This document shows, in pieces, positions 35,796 to 47,523 of a stretch of 64,000 bases of DNA. Source of the stretch: Nymphaea colorata. Taxonomy: Eukaryota > Streptophyta > Magnoliopsida > Nymphaeales > Nymphaeaceae. The stretch's first letter is position 1; every line of letters begins with the position of its first letter. The DNA lies in the NCBI RefSeq assembly GCF_008831285.2, contig NC_045141.1, forward strand, positions 16,044,106 through 16,108,105, given 5' to 3'. The notes beneath the pieces are model-generated. The model had not been told where the DNA came from and did not search any database. It saw only the letters and a program-made list of their open reading frames with translations. A program made the position numbers and the translations under genes.

Positions 35796-36185
35796 TTTGT
35801 GCAAGGTAAGTCACAAATTTTTATAGTCTATGCTTATAAACTGATGAAGAAATTGAACATATCTTTTAAGTAACAAATAAATGTCAAGTAAATGTAATTA
35901 AAAAAAGTGTAGTTTACGAACACAAAATAATAACAACAAATAAACAACATGCGTTAGATTTTAACAAACATCAATAAAGTTTATTTCATAAAGTTTTTGA
36001 GTCGTAGTTAGAATTAATGAGGAATGAAACAGTATAGAATCGGGCTACCATAGCTGATTCAATTGATCCGGCCTATTTGGCCGATCCAAAATTGAGTCCT
36101 CTGCGATTCAGTTTTATATGGGTCAACATTCGAATAGACTCAAATTGTATAGGCTAGCATGTTAAGTAGTAACTATTACCATGTT

Positions 36186-36470
36186 CCAGATGAAGGCAGG
36201 GGGCACCAACTGCCCCTCACAATTTTTAAAAGTCAAAATTTTATATGTACTTTTTAAAAATTTTAATTTAACTTATGTAAAATATTTTAAAAAATCATAT
36301 TTCAGCTCTTATTAAAATTTTAAAACTATAGTAGGCCAAACCTAAGCATGTATTACATGAGTAGTAGCAAAGCTAATTTGGGGTCCCATCAGAAATTTTG
36401 ATTCATGCGGTGCCCACATCAGGCTGGCCCCGTGACTCAAGTTATTTTAGTCAAAAAATCATGGCTCCAC
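36186..36470. mobile_element. GGGGCGGAGCCAGG-family MITE-like element, copy
   Basis: Starts near AGGCAGGGGGCACC and ends CATGGCTCCACCGAAGGGCGG. Between lies the shared AT-rich core: an ATATTTCAGCTCTTATTAAA block followed by an AAACTATAG...GGCC block. Another member follows directly at 36471. Confidence 0.55.
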
Positions 36471-36650
36471 CGAAGGGCGGAGGCAAGGGGTGGCAGGGGC
36501 CATGGCCCTCTCTCAGGTTTTTTTTTTTTAATAAAAAATTGGTATGTAAATTTAAACTTTTAGTTTAACTTATACAAAAAAAATTAGAAATTTATATTTT
36601 GGCTCCTCTTAAAATTTGAAAATTATAGTTCGGCCCACACAACAAAAAAA
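36471..36650. mobile_element. GGGGCGGAGCCAGG-family MITE-like element, partial copy
   Basis: Begins AGGGCGGAGGCAAGGGG and has the core TTATATTTTGGCTCCTCTTA and AAATTATAGTTCGGCCCAC. The right end is missing or decayed. Confidence 0.55.
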
Positions 36651-37543
36651 ATGTTGGACTTGCTTGCTAACCTGCTAATTAGAAGCAAGCATGTAATTAA
36701 ACATCTCTAAGATAGATATATATATATATATATATAGCTGTCGGTTTCCCCTTTGAAATTTCTATCAACACATTGGAGCTGGAGCCACATTGAAGGTGAC
36801 ATGAAATGTTGGCATAAAGAGCCACAAAGGGTAATGAATGGTCCAAGCAAACGACTTGCTCCACAGGGCCAGATTATAAATGATATTATCCATCAGATCT
36901 TGTCGGATCCATGGATGAATGTAGAAATGCATCTCAAGGTGGCCCAGGTTCTTAATCAAAATAATTGAGCCCTCGGCCATTTAAGCCTCGCAGGAGAGAG
37001 GGGCCAAGAATTAGTGGATAGGCTTATCAGGATGCATGTTATGCTATCAAATGAGAAGGTTCCACGTCGAGGGCACCTCCCTCCCTCATGATGTAAGCCC
37101 TTGCTGGTGGGCCAGGGGGGCTCGTGTCATTAAGCGACAAGTTCAAACTCGACCGACGAAGCCAAACGCTGTGGTGCACGCAATTCACTCTCCAAACTCG
37201 ACGCACCCTCTAACATCAACTCAGCCCTCATGAAAGTAAGGTGAGGAGGGCCAGAACCTCACTTGGTAAGGCCTGGATTGGCTCATAAACATGTCTGATT
37301 GTGATATTAAGAAAGTGGCTTCACTATTCCAAGAAGTGGTAACATACTCGGCAGCAAGGTGGTCTAACTCCTCTAAAGATTCAGGTTCGAGTTTTATAGT
37401 GGTCACTGTTATGTTTCAGTGCGGTCTACTTCTATATTATAAAATGTCCTAAAGCATGCTCTATAAAAATCCATGGGTCGGACACATGGGGGGCAGGATT
37501 CCCTTAGTAGCGGTGGAATGAACTACTCGCTCTGATCATTTTA

Positions 37544-37666
37544 GAGGTTGTTTGACATTAGGAACATCACATGAATGTTTTATGCATCTGCTTTAATACG
37601 AGTATGTTCATGAAACATTTGTACAATGGTTCCATGAATCTTGGGGTGACGCCAAACGACCCCTTA
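37544..37666. mobile_element. GTTTGGC-family MITE-like element, copy 1
   Basis: Left end AGAGGTTGTTTGACATTAGG; right end in reverse complement AAGGGGTCGTTTGGCGTCAC. The inverted ends are imperfect but aligned. About 120 bp, non-coding. Confidence 0.55.
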
Positions 37667-38251
37667 AGTGGAGTCGGATGAAGATCACCCTACGTTGACA
37701 TATTAATCAAGCGACAAGGATCAACTCCAAGGCAACTGGCCGGAAAATAAGTCATACATGACGGAAAAATTAATCGTCCACGGCGATCTCCACACCACTC
37801 ATTTTTGAAGATGGGTGTACAAGGTGAAATGCAAGTTGAATTTTCAAGCTATGATCATCCATCTCTAACTTCAGGTCCTTTTCTTTCACCACCAACTTGT
37901 TGAAGTGGGGCTGTCCTTCTCCTAACTTTCTAAGGTGCCTCAGCTTTTCTTTCCCCTTTCGGCTTTAGCTTTCCTCGTCCTTTTGTGCCTTCTTCTTTCA
38001 TTTTCTACCGTGTTATCAACAGCTGCCATATTCATTTCCTAAAAATATTGAACATATCAAGAGTCTTATCTTAGAACATGTGGTTCAAGACTTCATGTTA
38101 CATGTGTGAAAAGAGAGAGAGAGAAAAAAAAACCACTCTAAAGATAAAAAAACGAATCGCTTTTACCATGAATTCATGGTTCCATACTTCTTATAAGTGA
38201 GCATGATGAGTATTTCATTCTAAAACATAAACTTTCACCCTTTGTTTATTT

Positions 38252-38400
38252 AGGTGGTTTGGTAATGAGGACACTTTGTGAACATCCATTTAATATTTAT
38301 TGGATTCTTGAAATATTAGTTTTAGTGTTTGATAAATGTACCTGGATTTTTGAGATAGATACGTCCCTATTAATGTAGGACCACTGTTGCCAAATAACTT
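38252..38400. mobile_element. GTTTGGC-family MITE-like element, copy 2
   Basis: Left end AGGTGGTTTGGTAATGAGGAC; right end in reverse complement AAGTTATTTGGCAACAGTGG. Same layout as copies at 37544 and 47524. Confidence 0.55.
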
Positions 38401-39254
38401 TATGTTAGAACTATGCGCTTCATTCAACTTGCATGAGTGTCCCTACAATAATTGGAATTGACATCTCCAAAAAATACCTACCAGAAAAATAATTATTTAA
38501 AAATCAACACCTCGGTGGCAAGCTATCACGTGCATCGCCAAATTTTGCAACGCGTGCTCATTATAATTATATATACATATAATTATATATATGAAAAACT
38601 TATAATGCAGGCAGAAGTCCTACCTGAGGCAGGAAGGTGCTGGACAAATTACAAGGTCGTATATATTATTACTGTATTTTATTATTTTTTATTGTTTTAA
38701 AAGCTTTTTATCTTTAATTAATTTTGTGTTATTTCATGTTAAAGAGTAATTATATTGTAATAATACTTCGTAGAAGATCCATGAATATGGATGTTTCAAT
38801 TCAATCGCTTTGGCCGATTCACCAGGCCGATTTGATTTATTTATTTTTATTTTAATTGTGCTTATACTGAGACGTTTGAAGGTTTCCCTTACTTGTCTAC
38901 ATAACGAACGTCTGAGTTATTGTTGTTATTATTGGTGTTGTGGTGGCCGATCTTTCGTAAATAAGTGGGAAGTCTCGAAATATATTGATTTTTAGACCTT
39001 CTTGGACTCGTACGTCATTCAAGACTAAGTAGACATGCACATGCATGTGCAGGTGTACATTTTTTTTGCACTAATATGCTTAATGACCAAAATGTTTTTA
39101 GTTAATTAAAAAAAATTATAGAGACAAAAAAATCCTTAAAAAGATTTAAAGACTAAGAAAAACATTTGTTCTAAAAAATTTTCAAAACATCCCAACTCCA
39201 ACCATTTTTCTAGGCTTATAAGGGTGTAGACGGGCCCAACGCAGCCCGGTAAGA

Positions 39255-39655
39255 ACCAGGTCTGGGCTGGCTCGATGTTCGAAGCTTGAGTTCGAGTCAG
39301 GTTTTTCCACCTTGAACCCGGGTCCTTACCGGACCGAGTACGAGTACCAGGTAACCACAGATGGCTCAGCTGGTGCCCAGGTCTATATGGGTCTGGGCTG
39401 GCTCGATGTTCGAAGCTTGAGTTCGGGTCAGGTTTTTTCACCTTGAACCCGGGTCCTTATCGGACCGAGTACGAGTACCAGGTAACCACCGATGGCTCAG
39501 CTGGCGCCTAGGTCTATATGGGTATGGGCTGGCTCGATGTTCGAAGCTTGAGTTCCGGTCAGGTTTTTCCACCTTGAACCCGGGTCCTTACCGGACCGAG
39601 TACGAGTACCAGGTAACCACCGATGGCTCAGCTGGCGCCCAGGTCTATATGGGCG
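39255..39655. repeat. 131-bp tandem repeat, about three copies
   Basis: The block starting TCTGGGCTGGCTCGATGTTC recurs at 39261, 39392 and (as TATGGGCTGG) 39523, an exact period of 131 bp with few substitutions. Units contain TTGAACCCGGGTCCTTA and CCGAGTACGAGTACCAGG. The sequence left of it (GTAGACGGGCCCAACGCAGCC) looks like the end of a transposon, so the array may have grown inside one. Confidence 0.9.
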
Positions 39656-41494
39656 CACAACTCACTCTCACGTAAAGAGGTGTGTGACGCTAGGGTAACA
39701 CGTAAAAAAATTATCCTAAATGACAGTTTTGCCCTTTAAAACGTAAAAAATACCAAAAAGTAAAAAAGGCCTCTCAATGAAGACGACCCTTATTACTTCG
39801 AATCGACTTCCAACTACCATTTGATCATGTGAAGGGTATTTTCATCTTTTTCTAAAATGACTACATTTTCATCTTTTTCTAAAATGACTATATTTTCTCG
39901 TTCCTGTCCTTGGGGTCATGGCTTTTCCTGATGAAATAGTACATTTTTGTCATCTAAGCAACATACAAGTAGCTTAGTCATGTCGGTGGTTCCATGGACA
40001 ACTAATAAAGACATGTCCTTGCTACCAATCTTCTTCATATATAATTTACTTGGACCTTACAACTGATCATGTTGTTTTGGCCTTCACTTTTGTGTTGAAT
40101 ATCTTTTCAACAGAATTGAAAATCAATTAGTGTCAAAAGTTAGACTACAGATTGGATTCTCTTCCTTTAAAAGAAGCATAGGGTCATTGGATAACAGGAA
40201 CATACTTTTATTATTGTCACGTGAATATTTATTGCTTTGAGTGAGTACGATGAGTATTTCATCAACCCAAATCCTTTCATCCTTTTTCTCATCTCTCTAA
40301 GGTATTAGACATGCTTTTCGTATCTGGGAGTGACGTCTGACGCCTCCACTGTGCTTCCCTTGCATATTGGTGTCGCCTCTTTCGCAGCACATGAAGTTGC
40401 CACCACAAAGAACTTGAAACAAAAACTGACCACCTACCAGTTCTTATTCTGTTTGTGCTAATCCCCCTAAAGTTAACAGTGTGTTACTCAGAATTTTACT
40501 CTTAGGATATGAGGTCACAAGATTTTGTATATATCAATGATTCTTTAAGGATCTTAAATTCAACACTGAGATGCGTAAACTGCACCACTATGACTGATCC
40601 TTTCGACTTATGAAAATTTACCGAAACAATTTGTTTTGATTTTCTATATTTGTTGGACATTAAAACGTACTTATATGGTCAGATTTGTTAAAATTTTACT
40701 AAAGACAATGCTTGACGAGACAAGGGCAATCAGAAAATGACAACCAATAAGAAATCATCGCCAACTATTTGATCAGATAGCTTAGATAATTGACGAGTTG
40801 CCAAAAGAAAAAGATGAATCTAATACAATAATCGGTAATGAGGTTAGACATTGGCTCGCACTGGGCCTCCTGAGTTGTCATGTTCCTCATATGATCAATG
40901 CTTTTTATTATTTAATGAAAACCGCTGTACTATTTAAAATAGTTAATTTTAAATCACGTACAATTATTTGAGTTCAGGATTTCATGTAAATAATTAGCTT
41001 TTTAATGCAGAATTATGTTCAAGGGTTCAATAACGCCACATATTTTCAGCATATTTTGTTGATAAAATAAATTACAGTAATTTGTTAGTTTGATAATTGT
41101 TAATTAATATGAACAAGATGGGTTATCACATATAAAAGGCGTTTGATAAGAAAAACATTATATTCTAAAAAACAAAAACTAAATTTCCAGTTTCTCAAAC
41201 TACCATCCTTAAGAATGGTAGATCTTAAACTAAATCAGATCGATATGGAAGAGGACCGGATCTTCAGAATCAGACCGATACTTAATGTAGAATTGAGTTA
41301 AAATCAAAGGCCAAGAAATAAACAAATGAAAGTATTTTCATAAAAGATTCCACAAGTTTGCAACATGTCTGCATTGAATAGATAGGGTCCCGGGTTTGAA
41401 TATAATCAATTGATTCATCAGTCCACTTCAGGGTAGATCTCACCAGCACTGCTTCTGACCTCCTCCATGCTTTAAGATCTAATAATCTGGCACC
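39656..41494. other. Intergenic sequence, no gene seen
   Basis: AT-rich, with a short 27-bp tandem duplication at 39838-39891 (ATTTTCATCTTTTTC...). No conserved coding or clear transposon found. Confidence 0.5.
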
Positions 41495-41690
41495 AGGGCA
41501 GAGCCAAGGTATGGCTCACATGGGTTCTAGTCCTACCTCAAAATTTTTCTTTAAAAAAAATTGCTTGTAAAGTTTAGACAATTTCAATTGTTCTTTTGAA
41601 AAATGATATTTCGGCCCTAATCAACATTTAAAAACTTTAAATTGGCCCTTCTTATGAAAAATTTCTGGTTTCACTCCTCTCTGTCACAAC
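41495..41690. mobile_element. GGGGCGGAGCCAGG-family MITE-like element, decayed copy
   Basis: Left end GGGCAGAGCCAAGGTATGG; core GATATTTCGGCCCTAATC; right end AAATTTCTGGTTTCACTCC. It matches the family layout with many substitutions. Confidence 0.45.
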
Positions 41691-41939
41691 TAAATGTAAA
41701 AAAAAAAGCCTGAAAAAACCTGGCATAGGGAGTGAAAGGTGGGAGTGGGGCACATAGCATGTATGTTTTCGTTGGAGTTATTGAACGTAGTGTGCACTTG
41801 ATCGAGTGTGCTCGAGTCATTAAAGGTGTTCGAGTTATTAAAGGTGAGGTGCACTCGAAGATCGAGTATCTTGGAGTCATTAAAGATGGGATGCACTCAT
41901 GTCATGGGCCCACTTTCTTGGGCTTGTGTTGGGTCCTTC

Positions 41940-42262
41940 GCCATAAGCTTAAAGGAGCTCAAGAGTGTGTGGAAGACTTGTGAATAATGATGGGGCAAGG
42001 ATATCAAAGATGACAAAGAAAAATGAGAGATGCTCTTGCAATGGGCATAGATTGCATTGATCACAAACTGGCGTAAGCAAAAGGTTTGGAAAGAAATATC
42101 AACTTTACTTACATTACTTACATTGCTTCTCTTGTGATCAATACAATCTATGTCCATTGCAAGAACATTCCTCCTTCTTCCTTGCTATCTATATTTGATA
42201 TCCTTAGGTCTTCGCCATTCTCAAGTCATTCGCACACTCTTAAATTCCTTTAAGCTTATGGC
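41940..42262. repeat. Foldback: ~130-bp inverted repeat with 65-bp loop
   Basis: Left arm 41940-42066 (starting GCCATAAGCTTAAAGGAGC, ending ATTGATCACAA) is the imperfect reverse complement of right arm 42132-42262 (starting TTGTGATCAATACAATC). A transcript would form a long hairpin. Just outside, direct words such as GAGTCATTAAAGATGGGATGCACTC and AGTCATTATAAGTGGGATACACC occur on both sides. It may be a foldback transposon or a hairpin-RNA locus. No coding. Confidence 0.85.
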
Positions 42263-42862
42263 TAAGAAGTTATGACAGAGCGGAAGAAAATGTGCCTCTG
42301 ACAGCTCAAGTCAAGTTATTAAAAGTGATACACACTCAGTCATTATAAGTGGGATACACCTTATCAAGTTAAAGAAAAAGAAAGTATATTGCCTACCCAT
42401 GCCTCCGAACAGTCCCAACAATACAAAAAACAGGGTAATGGGAGCTTTAAGGCATGGCCGATAACCTCACTCACCCAGGAAATGTAACATATGATTTCAT
42501 TATAATTTTTAGTAAGCTCTTATGAACTGGCACAGCGAGATATGAAAAGAAAAGCATCAAATTGAGACATATGATTTCATTATAATCTTCGCTATTAATT
42601 TCCACAGGTTGTCTACTCACTCCTCTCTGCCGTTCTTTTGCTCATGGATACAGTGTTGTCCTGCAGGACATTTACAGCTGAACCATTTGGCTTCGACCCT
42701 TGCTTGTCTGCCATGACAGCGAGAAGCCAGATGCAGAAACAAGAAAGAAAGAAGGAAAAGAAGGAAGAGCGGCTAATTTAATTTAAGACTACATCCAGAT
42801 GGGCAGCAGCAGCAACTGCGAGGGTGGTAAATTTTTTAACTTAATTTTTTTTCTGGGGGGTT
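42263..42862. other. 3' flank of the allene oxide synthase gene
   Basis: Probably includes the 3' UTR of the minus-strand gene that stops at 42863. The ATATGATTTCATTATAAT word occurs twice (about 42490 and 42568). No gene recognised. Confidence 0.45.
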
Positions 42863-44410
42863 TCAGGCGGGAGAGTTGCGTCGGAGGGAGGTGATGGTGA
42901 TGGTGGAGCCGAGGGGGGCGGTGGCGACCTCGATGTCGAAGGACTCATAGCGGAGGAAGATTTCGACGAGGAGGAGGCGGGCGAGCATGACGATCAGGTC
43001 CTTCCCGGCACACTGCTTGTTCGACTCGGTGGGCTCGTCCGTCTCCCGGCCGTTGGACCAGAGCACGTGGCGCAGTAGCCGATCCTTGTCCGGCCCGACG
43101 AACCGGTCGGCGATGAACGACTCCGGGTCGTCGAAGATCCTCGCATCCCGGGTGGCGAACGGCTGGTAACCACAGAGCATGTCGCCGGCCCTGATTCGGA
43201 AGGCGCCGGTATGGCTTTCCACCACCATGTCGCGCTTAGCCTTACCGTACTGGGCCGAGACGGGGGGCTCGATGCGGAGCACCTCGTAGACGGCGGAGCA
43301 GACCAGCGGCATCCGGTCGAGGGCGGCCGGCGTGAGGTCTGCGGCGGAGGGGGAGGAGCCGAGGGTCTGGCGGATTTCCTGCACGAGCTCGCGGTGGACC
43401 TTGGGGCCGGCACGGGCCAGCCACTTGACGATGTTGGGGAAGAGGATGGTCATTCCACCGTAGGTGTTGAAGCAGATGGTGAAGAGGAGGTTGTTGCAGG
43501 CCTCCTCCCGGCCGAGGCCGAGGGCTTCCGCCTCGTCGAGGGCTGCGGCGCCCGCGGTGCGGAAGTACCCCAGCAGCCGCTCGTAGTCGCGCTTGACGAG
43601 CACCGGCGGGAGGGGGAAGGTATGGAGGAGGAGCTCCTCGAGCGGCTTCGGCAGGCCGACGCTCAGCAGGGGGCCCAGCTGGAGGAGCACCCACTTCTGG
43701 ATGATCGACGGGCCATCGGTCCCGATGCCGCCGGGTGCGGTCGGGTCGCGGCCGAGGAAGGCGCGCGAGAGGTAGTTGAAGCAAGCCTGCTGGTTCGCCG
43801 AGTTGAACTCCGCCTTGCCCTTGGTCGCCAGCGTCGATTCAATCCCGGTGAAGAGCTCCGCCATGACGGAGCGGAACTCCGGGATAAACTTGTCGCGGCG
43901 GGACTTGAGTAGGGAGAAGATGAAGCGCTTGATCTTCTGGTGGGACTCCTCAGAGGGATCGAGGTACGACACGGTGCGGAACCCGCCGGTCAGCTCCGTC
44001 GACGGCATGTACGTCCCCGTGAAGAGGTTGCGCTTCTCAACCTTGTCGACGTCGAAGAGGACAGGGAAGCTGGCGCCGTCGAGGAGGACTACCACGCGGG
44101 GGTCGTCGGCGATGAACGGCCCCGGCGGCATGTTCGTCCGGAAGACGGTCGATTGGTACCGCTGTATCCTTGATTTGAAGAAGTCCTCCTTCCCTTGGAA
44201 CCAGAAGTAGTCGAGCCGGTCGGCGACCGCGCCGAGGAAGGGGAGCCCATAGCCGCCGGGGACCTCTACGACTGGGAACTTGGTAGTGGTGGAAGGCGAA
44301 GGGGTGGTGGAAGAGGGTGCCTTCTCGGAGATCGAGGCGGAGATTCGCGACATTCGGCGGCCGCGGAAGTCGGGCTTCACCACGGAAAACGTTGATAAAC
44401 TCAGTGCCAT
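42863..44410 (-). CDS. AOS: Allene oxide synthase (CYP74A), chloroplastic
   Basis: One uninterrupted frame of 515 residues, the usual family length. Residues 1-33 form a Ser-rich basic transit peptide. The body starts at about 46 (VVEVPGGYGLPFLG). CYP74 marks are the I-helix FNTYGG (314-319) replacing the usual P450 oxygen-binding motif, EVLR of the ExxR helix (376-379), and the heme-ligand loop NKQCAGKD with Cys467. FRTNMPPGPFI (90-100) and the FPVLFD segment (115-120) fit AOS rather than hydroperoxide lyase. The enzyme dehydrates 13-hydroperoxy-linolenate to an allene oxide in plastids, the committed step to jasmonate, without O2 or reductase. The coding region is far GC-richer than its surroundings. 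No intron, as in many plant AOS genes. Confidence 0.95.
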   Translation of the reverse strand: MALSLSTFSVVKPDFRGRRMSRISASISEKAPSSTTPSPSTTTKFPVVEVPGGYGLPFLGAVADRLDYFWFQGKEDFFKSRIQRYQSTVFRTNMPPGPFIADDPRVVVLLDGASFPVLFDVDKVEKRNLFTGTYMPSTELTGGFRTVSYLDPSEESHQKIKRFIFSLLKSRRDKFIPEFRSVMAELFTGIESTLATKGKAEFNSANQQACFNYLSRAFLGRDPTAPGGIGTDGPSIIQKWVLLQLGPLLSVGLPKPLEELLLHTFPLPPVLVKRDYERLLGYFRTAGAAALDEAEALGLGREEACNNLLFTICFNTYGGMTILFPNIVKWLARAGPKVHRELVQEIRQTLGSSPSAADLTPAALDRMPLVCSAVYEVLRIEPPVSAQYGKAKRDMVVESHTGAFRIRAGDMLCGYQPFATRDARIFDDPESFIADRFVGPDKDRLLRHVLWSNGRETDEPTESNKQCAGKDLIVMLARLLLVEIFLRYESFDIEVATAPLGSTITITSLRRNSPA

Positions 44411-44700
44411 CTTTTCTCGTGATCAATAGCACGAGCTTCTCACTCCCTTCTTGCTTCTGCTCCTTCCCCTGGCCAAGAGAGGGGTACAAATAGAGCGAGC
44501 AAGACAAGGAGAGAGAGAGAGAGAGAATCTAAAAGAAGTTAAACGTGGGAAATGCTGGTGGAGTTTGGTTTCTCTGTCGCCTGTTCCGGCTTTTGCCTCT
44601 GGTTACGGTCTCGTGGTGGCGGTCCGCACCGTCCAGACCCACGTACCCACGTATGCAATCTGATAAATCACCTTCTTGAACCTTGAAAAGTGATACTGGA
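44411..44700 (-). promoter_or_regulatory. AOS promoter and 5' leader
   Basis: Read on the minus strand, CTATTTGTAC at 44484-44493 is a possible TATA variant about 75 bp before the ATG. Three ACGT cores with flanking C or G runs lie upstream: AACGTGGG at 44542-44549 and two adjacent CCCACGTA at 44638-44645 and 44646-44653. Such G-box-like motifs bind bHLH or bZIP factors in jasmonate and ABA responses; function here is inferred. A GA repeat (about 44508-44525) is in the leader region. Confidence 0.5.
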
Positions 44701-46152
44701 TTTCTGCAATGAGACGGCCACTATTATATTAAAAGATTTCCATTCTACCGGCGTTCCGGCGGGCGTTCTCGCCGGACTTTCCTCCTAACTCGCTTACAAA
44801 ACAACAATAATCGATCTACCAGGCTTCATTTCAGAATACGATTGAATGCAAACGACGAAAAGCAACACTAGTACATATGCTTTTATCAAACCATATTAAA
44901 ATTAGCATTTGTATAATGATAGGCCTTGTTTTACTAACGTTAATAAAGTTCTGGCCTGGAATGAGACGCCAAGGCTCTTCCCTTTTCCGGTTGTCTTGTG
45001 GTTCAGGTTGTTTCAGCTTATAATTAGTCTTCTGCTACTCTCGGGTAGTCTTGAAGGCTAATCCACTAGCCTTTTGCGAGTAGTTGATCTGACCAGCTAT
45101 GCGAAATCCCTTGAGGTTAATAAATTCATACACTTTTGAAGGCTTTAAATTGATACAAACTAAGGACCAAACCGAGGTATTTTGATAAGGAGAATGGCTT
45201 AATACAATAGAGTGGGCTCATTGAGAGAATGATGGTAAAACTTTCATTGAACAAGTGGGATTTAAACTATTTTGTAGTGTATATAGGTTTTTATCAATGA
45301 AGGCAGGGCAGCTACCCTCCCAACTGGCATTTTCTGGAAGTCGCTTGTCTTTCTCTTTCTAGAACTGTTTTATTTGGACTGTCTGATTTAGACATATAGG
45401 GATGCATGTTTACCATGTGGGTAGCCAGCTGCACATTAGCTGACTTAGTTCGAGCTTGGCAGGATTCATATCTTGCTCAGCTTGAGTTCGAGTCTAATTG
45501 TACAAGGTCGGCTCAAACTCAACTCGATAGACCGAGTCACAGCTCGAGCTCAGAGTCATTTAAGCTTGTTTACCAGCTGCCCATTTGGCCTGACCTCGTT
45601 CCTTCATTTTAAGTTTGGAAACTACAAAGGAATATGATAACTTACATTAAAAGAGGTTACTCTAATTTAATTGAGCCAGGTTCATGTCATTTGAATTTAA
45701 CTCATTTTTAAGCTCGAGTATTCGGTTAAGCTTGAGCTTAACCGAGCTGAGTTCAAGTCAAGATTGGCTCGACTTTTTGTACCTATTGGTCCCATGTTCA
45801 ACTCGTTGTGCAGCCCTATTAATTAGATGTTTGTTTCTGATATGTATGAGTTCAAGACCCTCTCTACTTCCTTTCCCTACTTAATATAACTTGGATGCTT
45901 GAAGTCAACCCATCTCAACAAGACATGGTCAGCTAATTTTGCCTCTATTTATAAACAAATTTAACCTACTTTTGCAAGATCTTTTACCAATGTAAGTGGT
46001 GGGAAGACAGTAAAAGAGCGCTCTCTTGCATGATGCTGTCATTCTAAGGCTTGACAGTTAGGGTTTAATCTCATAACTAAAAGAGAAAATTTGTGATCAT
46101 AAGTTTTCTGAGTTTCATACCGCATGCATGCTTATTCATTCCAAAAGGTATC

Positions 46153-46155
<3 letters not shown>
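44701..46155. other. Intergenic sequence upstream of AOS
   Basis: Contains CTCGAG-rich repeat copy 2 (45395-45818). No gene seen. Confidence 0.5.
45395..45818. repeat. CTCGAG-rich dispersed repeat, copy 2
   Basis: Dense in CGAGCTCGA-type words (TTCGAGCTTGG, AGCTCGAGCTCAG) and ending AACTCGTTGTGCAGCCCTA, matching the end of copy 1. Confidence 0.55.

Positions 46156-46227
<72 letters not shown>
46156..46227. repeat. (AT)n(AG)n microsatellite
   Basis: About 40 bp of AT repeats continued by AG repeats. Confidence 0.95.
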
Positions 46228-46230
<3 letters not shown>

Positions 46231-47523
46231 AGAAAGAGTTGACTCGAGAGAGAATATTAAACTCTTGACCCTTTTCAACTTAGAAGTTGTTAGATGACTA
46301 GCCAAACTTCATTCAAAGCACCCTTTTGATATAATAACCAAATCAAACATCTTTTCTGTGAAGGTTGAGAAATCACATGCACAAGAATCAAGTGTGAACT
46401 ACTTTTAGCCAGAGGGTAACATTTTCTCTTAGTAATCAAGGGCTTAAAGGTACTTTGTTTCAAAAAGATTAGAAAAGGACTAGTGTTATTAAAATAGATG
46501 TTGCTGATATTTAAATATTTAAAAAATCACTTTTTGAAGAAATAAATAAAAGTTCAAGTAAAAAAAAAAACATGCTCCAGCCAAGTGATCTCCAAAGCCG
46601 CACAATTAAACCATAACGAGGAGCGCCCCTCCTTTCCCTTGTCTCTTGGGTCCACGGCTGCATTGGGGCTTGGTGTTGGTACACTTTCAGCACCATAACA
46701 AATTGGCTACTCCTTTGGCCCAAAGATTAGAAAAACACATTTCAAGATCCAAAGGCACAGTTGATAATATTTTGATCATTGTCCAATATGAGAATGTTAG
46801 ATATTCATTTTTTAGTGCTTATTTACTACCTAATATACTTTTCATCAGCCTAGTTAGTAAAAATGTTCAATTTTTTACCATTCATCTTTCATATATGCAA
46901 TCTGAGCTGCAGATTTTTCATCCCTTAAAAAACATATCTGTCCAAAAAATATATAACTATATATAACATTGTACATACATGTCTTTTGTATCTGCCGTCT
47001 GCATTTTCTAGTTTCATCTTTTCTGACATTATTAGAGAACTGGTCCAGCATGTGGGCCACATTGCAAAATGGTCATGCTTTACATGATTCTGTGAATGCA
47101 TTCCCACTTTACTGAAAACTATTACTTTTCTCTCCAAGTAGGCGAAATAGACCAAGGAGGCTGGATTGCGCAGAAATAGACGACCTTAGTTAGGTGTTGA
47201 TCTCTTGACTTTGTTCAACTTTACTAATTTAATTTTAACTGTTTTTCACTAGTTCCCAAGTTTAATAGCCAGCCATCCATCCAAACTATACAATAAAAGA
47301 AAAAAAATATATATCCACATTAAATAATCATATTGGGAAAGCAAGTGATAAGGATGATGAGACTTTCAATATATATATAGAACCCCTTTGTTTCCTGTGT
47401 CAATTATGCATCCTTTTGAGATTTGGAAGAGTTCGGATTTTCTAGTTGAGGGGTACTTGAATCACCAACGCAGATCTGTTATCAGCACTTCATGTAATTT
47501 TTAAGTTGCTACATTGTAAAATC

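Larger units (their letters stand above)
33381..36185. other. Intergenic sequence with repeat fragments
   Basis: Holds ends of the GGGGCGGAGCCAGG family (about 33575-33640), a CT/AT microsatellite (34387-34444), a CTCGAG-rich repeat ending at 35230, and SINE-like copy 3. No gene is seen. Confidence 0.5.
36651..39235. other. Intergenic sequence with small MITE-like elements
   Basis: Includes the GTTTGGC-family elements at 37544-37666 and 38252-38400, and a short TA repeat near 36717-36735. A GGTTCGAG word at 37382 was examined as a possible B box but is not convincing. No gene seen. Confidence 0.5.

Noticed and set aside
36753-36968. Short overlapping ORFs on both strands
   Set aside because: No motif; typical chance frames in intergenic DNA.
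37340-37420. Possible tRNA or SINE promoter around GGTTCGAG at 37382
   Set aside because: No cloverleaf could be drawn and no convincing A box at the right distance; not similar to the SINE-like family called here.
43211-43912. Long plus-strand ORF (233 codons) antisense to AOS, and similar ones at 43242-43784 and 42994-43413
   Set aside because: GC-rich coding sequence suppresses stops in other frames; the minus-strand AOS frame explains all conservation.
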